Below are positions 11,101 to 21,577 of a stretch of 64,000 bases of DNA, in pieces; position 1 is the first letter of the stretch; each line of letters begins with the position of its first letter. Made by a program: the position numbers and the translations under genes. The DNA comes from Hydractinia symbiolongicarpus (taxonomy: Eukaryota > Cnidaria > Hydrozoa > Anthoathecata > Hydractiniidae). Below the pieces are notes generated by a model. The model was given only the letters and a program-made list of their open reading frames with translations. It had not been told where the DNA came from and did not search any database. The stretch spans positions 11,523,001 to 11,587,000 of the forward strand of contig NC_079885.1 in assembly GCF_029227915.1 (NCBI RefSeq), read 5' to 3'.

Positions 11101-14100
11101 CGAAACTGTTCTACAAACTGTTGTTTGAACGTATTTAGTATTTGTTTAAAAATAGGAAAAAAATAGAAAAATTATACCTGTAATAGGATTGTACAAAGAG
11201 TACGGCAAGGAATCATTTGCTGGGTTTTCTTGATACATAAAGTTGTGAGTAAACACGATAGCATCATTGGATTTTGCTTCAACTGTGTATTTGTAATCTG
11301 CACCAACAGATGGGGAAACCAAACTCCATACACCACTGGCTGGATTGTCAATTTGAAAAATGCGGATCATTGACAGTGTTGTCAATGCAGGAACGTTATC
11401 ACCAAATGGATCCTTCAGCGTAATACTTTGCGCTGTGCTTGTACTTGTAGCTGAGACAGTTAACTTTGATATTCTATCGTCAACCGAGAACTGGCTATTA
11501 ATAGCACTTCCTGATGCAATCATTGTGTCTCTGCTTAAACTGCTTGCAACGAAATCCGCAAATTGTAAAAGTTCTGCTTCATTTGATAGGGAAAAGATTT
11601 GACCTATATGAATTTAAAAAAATAGATAGTTCAGGTAGATAGTTTCATTTGTGGATACTAATTTGCAATAACGAACAAACAAACAAACTAACAAATACCT
11701 ACCTGATGTGTGGGATGCAATTTCTTTGTAGCTATCAGTTCCACCTCCGCATCCCAAGAGATTTATAAAAAAAGTTATCGTTGTAAAACTATTATCGGCA
11801 GCTGACTTTAAAGCTGCTATGTTTTCGGCTGTATCGTCCTTAGCCGCTGCGTCAGTGAAAACAAACATTGGGCTGCCATATTTAGGTCCTTGATCCAATG
11901 CATTAAGCATACCTTTAAAGGCAAGTTCAGGGCAATCTCCTCCGCCATAAGCGCGCAGGTTTGAGATAGCAGTGATAAATTCATCTCGCTTCTCCTCACT
12001 TTTGTATGTAACAGGGCCGGTTCCTAAAAGAGAATCAATCGAGTTCTTGCGTGACATCCTTGCAATTAGTTTGATTGACAAAATAGCAGTTCATATGATA
12101 CTTCAAATTTGACGCATAACAACAAATTATAATAATAATAATTTGTGATCTTTTTATTTTTCCATCTTTTGGGTTTTCTTGTATTTTCAATTTTACTTGA
12201 AGTATATGTCTGCCTTAGGGCGAGAAAACAGTTATGAAATGTTTGAGTTACTTGGACATGCGAAAACAAGAATACTTGTAAAAGTTTGTTTTATCCCAAA
12301 CAGAAATAATTATAATTTTGATGACGACGGTTCCTTGAATTTTGAAATTTACTGACATATATCTGTCTTTCACTTTAAAACAAAATGGTGGCGGAGGTGT
12401 CTTTTATTAAATATTTACCTTTTTGAAAAACAGTTTTCGTTTTTATAGTATTTCACGGGTATTATAATTTAAGGAAGCTCTAAAATTTAAACTTTCTGAA
12501 TTTTTGAGTTTTTAGGGTTTGACATTATCGAGTGATATTTATAGGAGAGTATTAGTGAAGGTTCAAGGAGGAATTAAAAATGGCTTTTACTGAAAATTGA
12601 TTTATTGGGGATTACAGATAAACGTTGCTAAAATTTGAAAACTACTGAGAAAAGAAGAAACATGCTTTCTATTGACTTAAAATAAAAATTAAAATTAAAA
12701 TTAAGTTTACCTGGATCATTGAACGGTGATAATATGTAGTCGACTTCAAAATCGCGAGTTGCATTTATGATGGAATTCGCAATTGCTTTAGAAGCAGCAA
12801 TTTCATCTATCATTGATCCTGTAGTATCCATAACAAACATTAGGGTACTATTTCCTTGACTTGAGAGAATTTGGTTATAATTTTGCACTCCAATTTTATC
12901 TCTTATGTTTCGTAGATAAACATCAGTCGCATTGTTAAATTCATCCATTGGAAGACCTTCTTCGATTTTTTTCTAAAATTACGCCAAGGAAAATTAGGTT
13001 AATGATCGCCGCAGATCATATGTGGGCTTGCTTGCTAGACTTGTTTACATAAATTGCGTAATATAAATTAGCCGCAGAAATCGCAATGTTCAACCATTTC
13101 GTTAAACTCTGTCGATTTTTGCCATCAGTGATGTTTTAATTCAATCATAATTGGTAGTCTTATTCTACAATAAACTATTTAAAAATTTTTATTCGACTCA
13201 ACATTTAAAAATGTCACGCTTTATTTTCTTTATCGATTTTTACGTGCAAAATTATACGAAAACAGCACGCACACAGGCATTGACTATTTTTCTACTAGAA
13301 AGTCGTTAACTTCGCATTCGTTATGGTCAACTTTAAGTTTTCCCTGAATGATCACACTTTGTCTTGTTCTCTTGTTAGTCAAGAAGGTCCTTAAAGTGTC
13401 TGAAGTAAAGTTAAAGCTTGCTTTTAAACTTTTAATTATATTTAGATCTCTCAAAAAACATTTGTTTTTAACACCATGCTCTTCTTAAATAATAAACCTA
13501 ACCATTTTTGTTAAAGAACGTATGTTAAAAAAATTCCAAATCGAAGCTAAAAATATGTTAAAGAACAACAATACAATACGCTTTTGAATGAATGCATAAA
13601 ATGCATTTAAAAAATGATTTTACACCTTATTAATATTATTATTAATAGCATTATTTATTTCAAAACATATGAAAACATAAATGAAGCTAACAAAGAACAA
13701 AAATATAGAACTTTTCTTTTTAAATATTTTTTTAAACATTCTTTTTAAATAATGCTAAATGAGCCTACCTTTGTAAAAATAAATAGCCCTTTTCCCAAAG
13801 TAGTACGAGCAAAATCAATGCTTCCTCCCTCTGTAGCAACCTTTAGGAAATCTTCCAAGTCCATCAATCTCTCCTCAACTGTTTTATTTCTGACAGAAGG
13901 ATCAACAGAAATAAATTCATCAGCCACTGCTTTTTGGATATCAAAGATTGCACTGTAGAATTTACCTGAAGAATTCAACAACCACAGTGCTATGAATTTA
14001 CTTTTTAAAGAATTAAGCAATACTTTACAACATTTTAGAGCCACTAAACTTCCTTCTTTTTGGGTTGTAGTAAAAAACGCGAAAGAAATCTTTTCTTTTC

Positions 14101-17100
14101 TTTTTTCGGGAAAATTAGTCTCGTAAAATGTTGACGATTCACAAAAATTAATTTGCAGAGAATTTTATAATACTCCTTTTTGCCATAGCAGACACATTTT
14201 AGGGAGGAACTCTTTTTTTTGATATACTTTACGGCTATTATGATTACTGAGTTTTAATACTTAACCATTAGTTTAATACTTTACTATCAAATATTTAGGG
14301 CAATACTTCTCAGAGTGTTAGATATTGACCATTATTCGAACTTTAAATTAAAACTAAAAACTTTATGATCACAAAAGTTTATTAACTTTTGTTAGGATTA
14401 TTGTTAGGAAATTGAAACCCACAACGCAACTTTATTTCATCTAAGGAAAACGTTCTGCAAAGTTTGAACACGTGATTAACCCGATTTTTTCGGATTTTAC
14501 CTAAAAATTAATAAAAAAACGATTTTTGCCCTTTTTCTATGAGAATTATGCAAAAACTGGAAATATGTTAAATAACTTTTCTTTGACTACCAGAATCTTT
14601 AAATAGAATGTTAAAACTTGATTTAGAATTAAGAATTAATTTTAAGCAGATGCTAATATTTGTATTAAATTTCAAGCTTCCGATGCCGTCACAGGAAAGT
14701 GCAAATACGAAAAAATTTATTGCTGTCATTTTATTCATGTTATGACATACTATAAGTGTGCCAAGTTTGTTGCCATCGTTAAAAAACTCTTAAAATTTGT
14801 AAAATCCACTTAGGCAAAAAAGAAATAAAAAATCCGTCATTGGATTTTTAATAATGTCAGCAATGACCCGTCGATGCATAAAACTATTTTTCTTTACAAT
14901 TGTTTTTAGCCGTCACCTATGCTGTGTAACGCTTGAAATGCTGGTCAAGAAAATCTATAGGATTAAACAAATTAAGGGTTAAAAAATTTTGCAGACAAAA
15001 AGACAAACCAATGTGCAAAAAAAATTTGTTTAACTTTTTCCTCTATTGCGTAAATATTAACGCTGCAAAATATATCGGTTCATGTAGTTTTGTTGACTTG
15101 TTGAAGAGATGTTGGGCTTTAAAGATGACGTCATCTATTCCGAAACGGGTGAGTTCACTCTACGTTCGGGAATTGGTCCAACTTTGGTCCCAGGTTGTCT
15201 CTAGTTACCCACGTAGTAGATTACATCAGTTATTTCCAACTGTTTCCAAGTTATTCGGCCTAAAGCTTAAATGTGCAATGCAATGGATCCAATAATTTCA
15301 GAAATGATGTTGACGTCATTCTAATCCATTGGCATCGTGCCTTAGCGTCGAAAACGTTAGCAAACAAGACATGACTTTTTCGGATTCATCAAAGAAAAAT
15401 AAACACATCCACTTTGCCTGTTACAGACAGACAGAGAGATAGGCGGAAGTAGCCTATTATTATGAGGCAATAAAATATTGACGCTGTATCTGAGTACATT
15501 AGCAGGTAAATTGAAATATAGCAGTTTAGCCTCTTCAGTTTCTATTGGTCCTGTTATCAACCTGAAAAGGAGGTACGAGTGCATTTGAAGCTTCCAATTG
15601 AGGTACAAAGCCGTGAAAGCACAGAAATCTCTTAACTAGTCAACTACGGAAGCTCATTAGGGGACATGTTATACTTCATGACATAATTTCATATCATACG
15701 CAGCCGTTCCCATACCGCCATATTAATTTTTGCTTGTTTATGTTTTCACTGGATTCGTATTGTAAAAAAATTATTCGCATATCGTAGAATTATGTTAAGA
15801 TCAAAAAACTTATTTTTAGGTCGTATATACAAAGTATATACAAATGTTCTACCATCAGGCTGCCAGTTGGTAATACTTGATATTACAGTAACCGTCCGTT
15901 AATTCGAATGCCGCTTAATTCGAACTTTCCCTTATTTCGAACAAATTGCCAAGTCCCTTGAGTTTGGTTTAATAAAGTCTTATATTATGAGCTGCTTAAT
16001 TCGAACTCCGCTAATTCGAACATTTCGCTAATTCGAACAATTTTTTAGTCCCAAGGCTGCGTTTTGTGTATCGATAAATAAAATCTAATGGAGAAATAAA
16101 AAAAACGCATTTATTTTTATTGCATCAATGGTGGCAAAATTTCTTTCAATTTATCAATTAAATTAGCATTTCCAATGAAATTAAGTTTACAAGGAGTTTG
16201 GAGGCCTTGCCCATCGCCAAGCCAACAACGGTAAAAGATTTTTATAAAAAGTTGTAGTAAAGTTGTAATAAAGTTATATTAGCATAAAACCTTTAAATGT
16301 TTATTAAAATTCTTGTTTTTTTTTTTAACTTCCGATAATCCGAACATTCGTTAATTCGAACAAGTAATTTAGTCCCTTGCGTGTTTGAATTAACGGACGT
16401 CTACTGTATTGTTTTATTTCTTTCGCATGAAGAATTTTTATTGTATAATATATTGTAGGAGTTAGATATAAAACCATTTTCAATGCTTCTAAAGACAGGA
16501 AATACCGGCTCATATTGACCTATTGTCAAGAGATCCATACCCATCAGAGCACCTGAAAACCAATATCAAATGACAGAAGGGTAATATACCTGAAGGTGAC
16601 TTATCGGGATATTCAGTTTTATGGAAGTCCTTTAGGAAGTTTTCCACTAGTCCCTGAGCTTTAGCAACACCAGTAGCTCCTACAAAAATAAGAAAATAAG
16701 TCTTTTAGAATTCAAACAGAGTTGTAGCAATTCAATAATGTAAACAATATGCAAACTGTGAGGTGAATATAGATTGTTATGGATTTAAAGATATATGATT
16801 AATATTCCATGTGGAAATATTACCCGAACAGAAGTCATTTGTACATGTCCGATTTTCTACACGTAGACCAACACAATCTTTGCCACCTGCCAATGGAGTT
16901 GGGTTGTTACATTCTCTAGTTCTCATTTGTACACCTCCGTCACAGGTTTTGGAACACAAACTGTAATTTGACCAGTCACCAAATCCTCCATCAACTACAT
17001 TCATTACACAAAAAAATAAAAATTGCTTATTCTAAACGTCTCTTAACACTCAAGTTGATTGTCTTACAGTTTATCGACCCTGATTTCTATTACAAACAAT

Positions 17101-20100
17101 TAAATTTATTTTTCCTTTCTTCTCGATTATTTTGAATGGCTTTTGAAATGTGGCAACGATCACGACAAATCTGTTCACATTCAAAAAGTCAATTTGCCTT
17201 TACTATGTTTTCTGCTAGACCCTGGGCTATGCCAGCACCAGTAGGTCCTGAAAAAACAGGAAAACAGGTCTTTTCAGAATTTAAACAGAGGAAAAATTAC
17301 CTATGAAAATTACCAAAATGCCAACATTTCACATGGACAATATAAATCTTTACAGATTGAAAAGATATGTGATTAAAGAAGTAACATTGCGTGCAAGTTA
17401 ATACCTGGACAAATTTCATTTCCACATGTCCGATTTTCTAAACGTAGACCAACACAATCTTTGCCACCTGCCAATGGAGTTGGGTTGTTACATTCTCTAG
17501 TTCTCATTTGTACACCACCGTCACAAGTTTTGGAACACAAACTGTAATTTGTCCAATCACCAAATCCTCCATCAACTACATTCATTAAACAAAAAAATAA
17601 AAATTGCTTATTCTAAACGTCTCTTAACACTCAAGTTGATTGTCTTACAGTTTATCGACCCTGATTTCTATTACAAACAATTAAATTTATTTTTCCTTTC
17701 TTTTCGGTTATTTTGAATGGCTTTTGAAATGTGGCAACGATCACGGCAAAACTGTTCACATTCAAAAAGTCAATTTGCCTTTAATATGTTTTTTGCTAGA
17801 CCCTGGGCTATGGCAGCACCAGTAGGTCCTGAAGAAACAGGAAAACAAGTCTTTTCAGATTTTAAACAGAGGAAAAATTACCTATGAAAATTACCAAAAT
17901 GCCAACATTTCACACGGACAATATAAATTTTTACGGATTAAAACGATATGTGATTAAAGAAGTAACATTGCGTGCGAGTTATTACCTGGACAAATTTCAT
18001 TTCCACATGTCCGATTTTCTAAACGTAGACCAACACAATCTTTGCCACCTGCCAATGGAGTTGGGTTGTTACATTCTCTAGTTCTCATTTGTACACCTCC
18101 GTCACAGGTTTTGGAACACAAACTGTAATTTGACCAGTCACCAAATCCTCCATCAACTACATTCAATAAACGAAAAATATAAAAAATGTTTAGTTGATTC
18201 TAAAATTAATCAACTACATGCATTTCAAAGTACGGTTCTATTAAAATATAAAGAGTGTTAACCCGAATCCGCCCTGACGATTTTTTTTAATAACCCTTAT
18301 TGGTTTGGTTTATGGCTATGATAGCTACTGAGTTTCACTAGTTACCTATAAGACACCTGCATGCTAAATTTTTAGGTCCCATACCTTTCAGAGGCTTTAA
18401 TATTGGGCATTACTCGAAACTACCCCTGAAAATCCTAATAATGGGGAAAATTTAATAACTCCTGTTAGGATTATCGTTAGAACTTGAAACTTGCAACACA
18501 ACTTTTTTTTACCAAGGAGAATAATTTTGCATAATTTGGGCACGTGACTAATCCGATTTCCCGATTTTGTCGGGTTTTAACCGAGAATCGAAAAAAACGG
18601 ATTTTCGGGCAATTTTTCGCAATTTTTTATGCAATCCATGTAAAAGCTGGAAGATGTGTTTGGAAACTTCAAACTAAATGTAAAAATTCGCTCTAGAACA
18701 AAAGTTATTAAATTTTAAGCACATAGTAGCCTTATTAACAAATTTCATGCTTCTTATGACGTCACAGAAAATGTGCTGACGCAAGCAAAACAGTTGTACT
18801 AAAACCGTCGTTGGTAATTAAGTGAAAAGATATATTGTATAGAAAATGTTGTTAAGCCTGATTTGGCTAACCGAAATTTTAACTCAACAAAAAATATTGA
18901 GCAACAATGCGACTAAAGTGAGGCAATTAAAAATGGCAGGGAAGAATAAAAAAAACAGTATGTGGCATTCTCATGAAAAATATTTGACGGTAAACCCTAC
19001 CATGAAAGTGATCAGTGTATGCGCCATTTCATTCATTTTGATTTACTCTAAAAGATTTCCTCGCAGAAAAGTGAGGAAAGTCCCTACGCTTTAGTAACAA
19101 ACTTCCCAGCGTCTTTTCTGTTCACTGACTTCAGAAACGGCTAAAGAAATTGCGCCTTTTTGCGCTGTATTCTACTTCAAAAAGCCAAACATATCCTCAG
19201 GACGAGGTTAAAATGCATTTCTACCAAACACTGATCGTATGTAATAGATTATAGGCACTCAAAAATCTCAGTGGTGATCAAGCCTTGATGCTTAAAACGA
19301 ATTGTAGTAACTTTTTTACTCAATCTTATACAGACATCTATTTGGTTAATGTACTTCATCGTTGTATATAACTTGACCCACGCCTTGCCATTAAAATCAC
19401 CAGGCGAGCTGTTGTTGCATTGCTGTTGTTGAAACTTGCCTCAGTAAGAAGAGCCTTGTACCAGAAACAACTGCGTCACTATTAAATAGTCTTATTTTTT
19501 ATTCTCTTTGCAGCTAAATATATACAGACTTACCGGGACATTGAGTTTCGATTGGACATGGTTCCATGGTTGTATTGCTTCCTACACATTTATCTTCATT
19601 ACTATGTGTTTCTGGCATGGAACAATTTCTGTATCTTGATCGCATGCCACCAGGGCCACAATTAACCGAACAATTACTCCATCTTTCCCAAGACGCCCAA
19701 TTTCCATGCGCTGTTAATAAGAGATTAAAAATTCTGTAATCTTGTTTAAAGTAGTATACGGGGAAATTTTCTCTTTGACAATTTCAAAAGACGTGATATG
19801 GTGGTGGTAAGAAGAAGTTATTAAATTTGACGTGGTCTTACGAAAAGTAAAAAAAACATGGAAGTACTCACTAGGACTAGTACAGTTACCAGGCAACAAT
19901 GTACCATCATCAATTGCTATATCAGAATTATATCCTGTACCTCTGACTGCTTTGAACATGATCTAGATGATTAAATAACGAAGAATAAAAACTTAAAATT
20001 CCGAGAGACGCATGAGTTATATAAATGTTCGGATCAAGAAGGAGGTTGTGATGGACCTTATAGTGGATGGTACATTTGAAACCAGTTTTTGCGCCTGTTC

Positions 20101-21577
20101 TTGTTGTTAATCCTACACTCGTTGTGAGATAAATTCATAATCAAGGCGAATAGGTTCTAATGTTATGTAGATGCAAATTCCATATAATTCGTTTTAAAAC
20201 GAATACCAAATAGAGTGCCCCCTTTCTTTTGTGCCCGCTCCTCCCAAAGAACCTATTGTGTGCTGTTGACCTCAACATAAAAAAGTCTTTTTACTGAGCT
20301 GTTGTGATGACGTTTATTTAGGTTTTCATTCACACAGAAGTAGCAAACAAGCTTTAAAATAATTCATAAAATATATTGGGAGCTACAAGCAGCAGAGTAC
20401 TAAATACTTACAAACATATTTGGATCACCAACAACAAAATTAACAACCATGGCAACTCTTTCCCAATGCGAAGCATTATTTGTAAGTACTCCAAAATTTT
20501 CCCAAATAAGGGATTGTTCATTGGTAACACTGTTCAACAGATAAACATGTAGCGAACCCATGAAATCGGGGTATAGACTGTACATGGACACATAGAAGGT
20601 GAAACAGTACTGAGTGTGATTCGGTAAAAATAATGGTGTGCTAAGGTATGCCTCGTGTCTGCTACTTTTACCACTGGCCTCATAATAAGCAAAGTGACCA
20701 CAACCTAATGAATAAAATAATTTATCTTTTCAAACAAGAAGATAAATTTACTTACAGTCAAATATGACAATTTCGCACATTGCGCTATGCTGAACCGAAC
20801 CGTCAGTCATTTTTCAAAAACTCAAACAATTTCCAATTTCTTGCTACCTCAAAGTATGTGCTCTTCTTCCCGCGAGCTCAAGATGGCGGAAGTTTATTTC
20901 AGTTTTATTTACCTGACGGAAACGTGTGATCTATATCAGGTCCAGTACTTGGAGACGGAGTGTTCCTGGCAACTATCCATTGGCTAGATTCGTCCGATAA
21001 CCAACAAGAAGTTTCAAAATTACAGTTTAAATTACTGGTCACCGCTGAAAGAACAAAAGTTGATTAATTTTTTTATATAGCCTTACTTAAATTCTTGTCT
21101 AAAATCTTTTTTTATCTACAAAAAACCTAGAAGAGTCAGATTAATGAAAAAATGACAATGGAATGGTAAGCAACAAACCTGGACATTCTGAAAACCGACA
21201 GCCACCATTACAAACTTCTGTATTTGTTAAGTTCCCTTGGCAGTTGTCATTTGAGCATGTCCTTGTTCTACTACGATACCCAACACCACATGTTCCTTGA
21301 CAAGATGACCAATCAGACCAAGCGGATAAAACACCAATTACTAAAAATTTTGATTATATTTGTTATTCCAGTTTCTAAATGATAGTTCCCAAATAGTACA
21401 GTGAATAGAATGAAATAATATGACTACCTTGACACGGCGTTGAAAAGCAAGGATGTATTTTGAAATTACGACCACCACATGGTTGAGCGAGACAAGTTCT
21501 GGTCATTACCTTAAAACCCATGCCACATGTCACGGTGCATTCTCTCAATGGTGACCAATTAGACCACTGACAGCTAG
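7776..21577 (-). CDS. secreted TSP1/MAM/VWA multidomain protein (17 exons, 5' end missing)
   Basis: Seventeen exons on the minus strand join with compatible phases, coding for about 1,150 residues. In protein order: TSP1 21428-21577; TSP1 21179-21340; MAM 20913-21044, 20412-20704, 19872-19962; TSP1 19534-19710; three TSP1 repeats 17986-18156, 17405-17575, 16824-16994; linkers 16590-16679 and 16475-16552; pre-VWA 13769-13965; VWA 12711-12972 and 11703-12023; post-VWA 11178-11603; C-terminal 8496-8690 and 7776-8146. The VWA and the region after it resemble the N-terminus of hemicentins (metal site DTTGSM, GGDCPE, FTDA). These modules are extracellular adhesion or matrix domains, so an extracellular role is expected, but substrate and partner are unknown. 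No transmembrane segment is seen. The first exon with a signal peptide was not found. Nearly all introns are phase 1, the usual pattern for shuffled extracellular modules. Confidence 0.85.
8496..8690 (-). CDS. C-terminal beta-rich exon 1
   Basis: 195 bases, phase 1-1. Encodes VENQLIIRLGGVHRIDITT and FTPPAASFRVRLTG, Ig-like beta strands in character; still within the style of the hemicentin post-VWA region. Confidence 0.75.
8735..9090. repeat. about 129-bp tandem repeat, three copies
   Basis: Copies begin near 8735, 8863 and 8992; each contains CAGTCTGTGCGTGTG, GACCCTGTTGATTTTT and TTAACGACTAGTCT or a close variant. Lies in the intron between exons 8690 and 11178. Confidence 0.85.
9091..11177 (-). 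other. intron between 8690 and 11178, remainder
   Basis: No exon recognised. A single GGACCAACGACTAGTCT block near 10470 is related to the 129-bp tandem repeat upstream. Confidence 0.5.
11178..11603 (-). CDS. post-VWA beta domain (hemicentin-like)
   Basis: 426 bases, phase 1-1. Encodes QIFSLSNEAELLQFADFVAS, then a beta-rich part with ITLKDPFGD, IRIFQIDNPASGVWSLV. In hemicentins the VWA is followed by the same order: a helix, a strand pair with NPxG, and a W-containing strand (EPEAGMW type). Function unknown. Confidence 0.82.
11703..12023 (-). CDS. VWA domain, second half
   Basis: 321 bases, phase 1-1. Starts TGPVTY and contains LRAYGGGDCPELAFKGML, PMFVFTDAAAKDD and EIASHTSG. GGDCPE holds the MIDAS loop and FTDA the last metal-site strand, matching the hemicentin-type VWA. 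Confidence 0.9.
12711..12972 (-). CDS. VWA domain, first half
   Basis: 262 bases, phase 0-1. Begins KKIEEGLPMDEFNNATDV, a helical lead-in, then the first VWA strand with LMFVMDTTGSMIDEI. DTTGS is the DxSxS-type metal site (MIDAS), here with the threonine-glycine variant also seen in hemicentins. Ends DYILSPFNDPG, like the PFHDP of hemicentin VWA. Confidence 0.88.
13769..13965 (-). CDS. pre-VWA exon
   Basis: 197 bases, phase 1 in, phase 0 out, donor GTAGGC. Encodes FDIQKAVADEFISVDPSV, then a helical stretch ending LFIFTK. No domain assigned. It continues in frame into the VWA exon. Confidence 0.75.
14210..14740. repeat. diverged dispersed repeat, copy A
   Basis: Shares ordered blocks with 18270-18790: GGCTATGAT..CTACTGAGTTT, ATTATTCGAA, GTTAGGATTATTGTTAG, CACGTGA.TAA.CCGATTT, and a closing GTCACAG.AA. 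Same orientation, identity moderate. No protein seen. Confidence 0.55.
15536..15645. repeat. dispersed repeat copy 2
   Basis: Related to 863-985, same orientation; see that entry. Lies just outside the pogo-like MITE in the same intron. Confidence 0.45.
15886..16406. mobile_element. pogo-like MITE
   Basis: 521 bp with terminal inverted repeats that read CAGTA.CCGTCCGTTAATTCG at the left and, in reverse complement, CAGTAGACGTCCGTTAATTC at the right, each flanked by TA. CAGT-type termini and TA duplications fit non-autonomous pogo/Tigger (Tc1-mariner) elements. Many internal TTAATTCGAA motifs. No transposase frame. Sits in the intron between 13965 and 16475. Confidence 0.75.
16475..16679 (-). 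CDS. linker exons between TSP1 array and VWA region
   Basis: Exons 16590-16679 and 16475-16552, both phase 1-1. They encode ATGVAKAQGLVENFLKDFHK and GALMGMDLLTIGQYEPVFPV type sequence, with no recognised domain. The second donor (GTTTTA) is weak, so its end is less certain. Confidence 0.62.
16824..16994 (-). CDS. TSP1 exon 6 (tandem copy 3)
   Basis: 171 bases, phase 1-1. Diverges only at its end: NRTCTNDFCSG instead of NRTCGNEICPG. Followed by the functional-looking linker exon 16590-16679. Confidence 0.87.
17194..17249 (-). pseudogene. relic of linker exon, copy 2
   Basis: Same relic in the second duplicated unit: PTGAGIAQGLAENIVKAN then TGA. Preceded by a CAG acceptor-like site. Confidence 0.6.
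17405..17575 (-). CDS. TSP1 exon 5 (tandem copy 2)
   Basis: 171 bases, phase 1-1, almost the same peptide as exon 4 (WTNYS for WSNYS). It lies 581 bases from exon 4, and the introns are also near-identical. Confidence 0.88.
17775..17831 (-). pseudogene. relic of linker exon, copy 1
   Basis: Minus-strand TTCTTCAG then PTGAAIAQGLAKNILKAN followed by TGA in frame, matching the start of linker exon 16590-16679 (ATGVAKAQGLVENFLK). The downstream half and donor are lost. Would truncate the protein if spliced in. Confidence 0.6.
17986..18156 (-). CDS. TSP1 exon 4 (tandem copy 1)
   Basis: 171 bases, phase 1-1. Encodes DGGFGDWSNYSLCSKTCDGG, VQMRTREC, DCVG and ENRTCGNEICP. Almost identical to the next two exons. 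Confidence 0.88.
18270..18790. repeat. diverged dispersed repeat, copy B
   Basis: Second member of the family described at 14210-14740. Lies in the intron between TSP1 exons 3 and 4. Confidence 0.55.
18791..19533 (-). other. intron between TSP1 exons 3 and 4, remainder
   Basis: No exon or repeat recognised; an 82-codon plus-strand open frame (18846-19094) has no domain. Confidence 0.5.
19534..19710 (-). CDS. TSP1 exon 3
   Basis: 177 bases, phase 1-1; donor GTAAGT, acceptor AACAG. Encodes NWASWERWSNCSVNCGPGGM, then RSRYRNC and a six-cysteine pattern ending CP. Placed directly after the MAM domain. Confidence 0.86.
19872..21044 (-). CDS. MAM domain (three exons)
   Basis: Exons 20913-21044 (phase 1-1), 20412-20704 (1-0) and 19872-19962 (0-1). 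The first gives CNFETSC and W..ARNTPSPSTGPD; the second GCGHFAYYEAS, LSTPLF, CFTFYVSMYS and a beta-rich stretch; the third FKAVRGTGYNSDIAIDD then C. This is the full MAM (meprin/A5/mu) order: N-terminal CxFE, CGHFAYYE in place of the usual HY, and the terminal G..SDIAIDD motif. MAM domains mediate extracellular protein contacts. Confidence 0.86.
21179..21340 (-). CDS. TSP1 exon 2
   Basis: 162 bases, phase 1-1. Encodes WSDWSSCQGTCGVGYRSRTR with following CSNDNC and CNGGC cysteines, a complete TSP1 repeat. It lies only 87 bases from the preceding TSP1 exon. Confidence 0.85.
21428..21577 (-). CDS. TSP1 exon 1 (first visible)
   Basis: Minus-strand acceptor TTTTAG before CTAGC and donor GTAGTC; 150 bases, phase 1-1. 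Encodes CQWSNWSPLRECTVTCG and a cysteine pattern typical of a thrombospondin type 1 repeat, with tryptophans of the WxxW motif. Confidence 0.87.

Larger units (their letters stand above)
17000..18166 (-). repeat. 581-bp tandem duplication with TSP1 exon
   Basis: The segments about 17005-17585 and 17586-18166 align along their full length, intron included, at well above 95 percent by eye. Each unit holds one TSP1 exon and a broken copy of the linker exon. Confidence 0.88.

Noticed and set aside
14933-15295. 120-codon plus-strand frame
   Set aside because: No recognisable domain, sits in an intron of the VWA gene, composition not protein-like.
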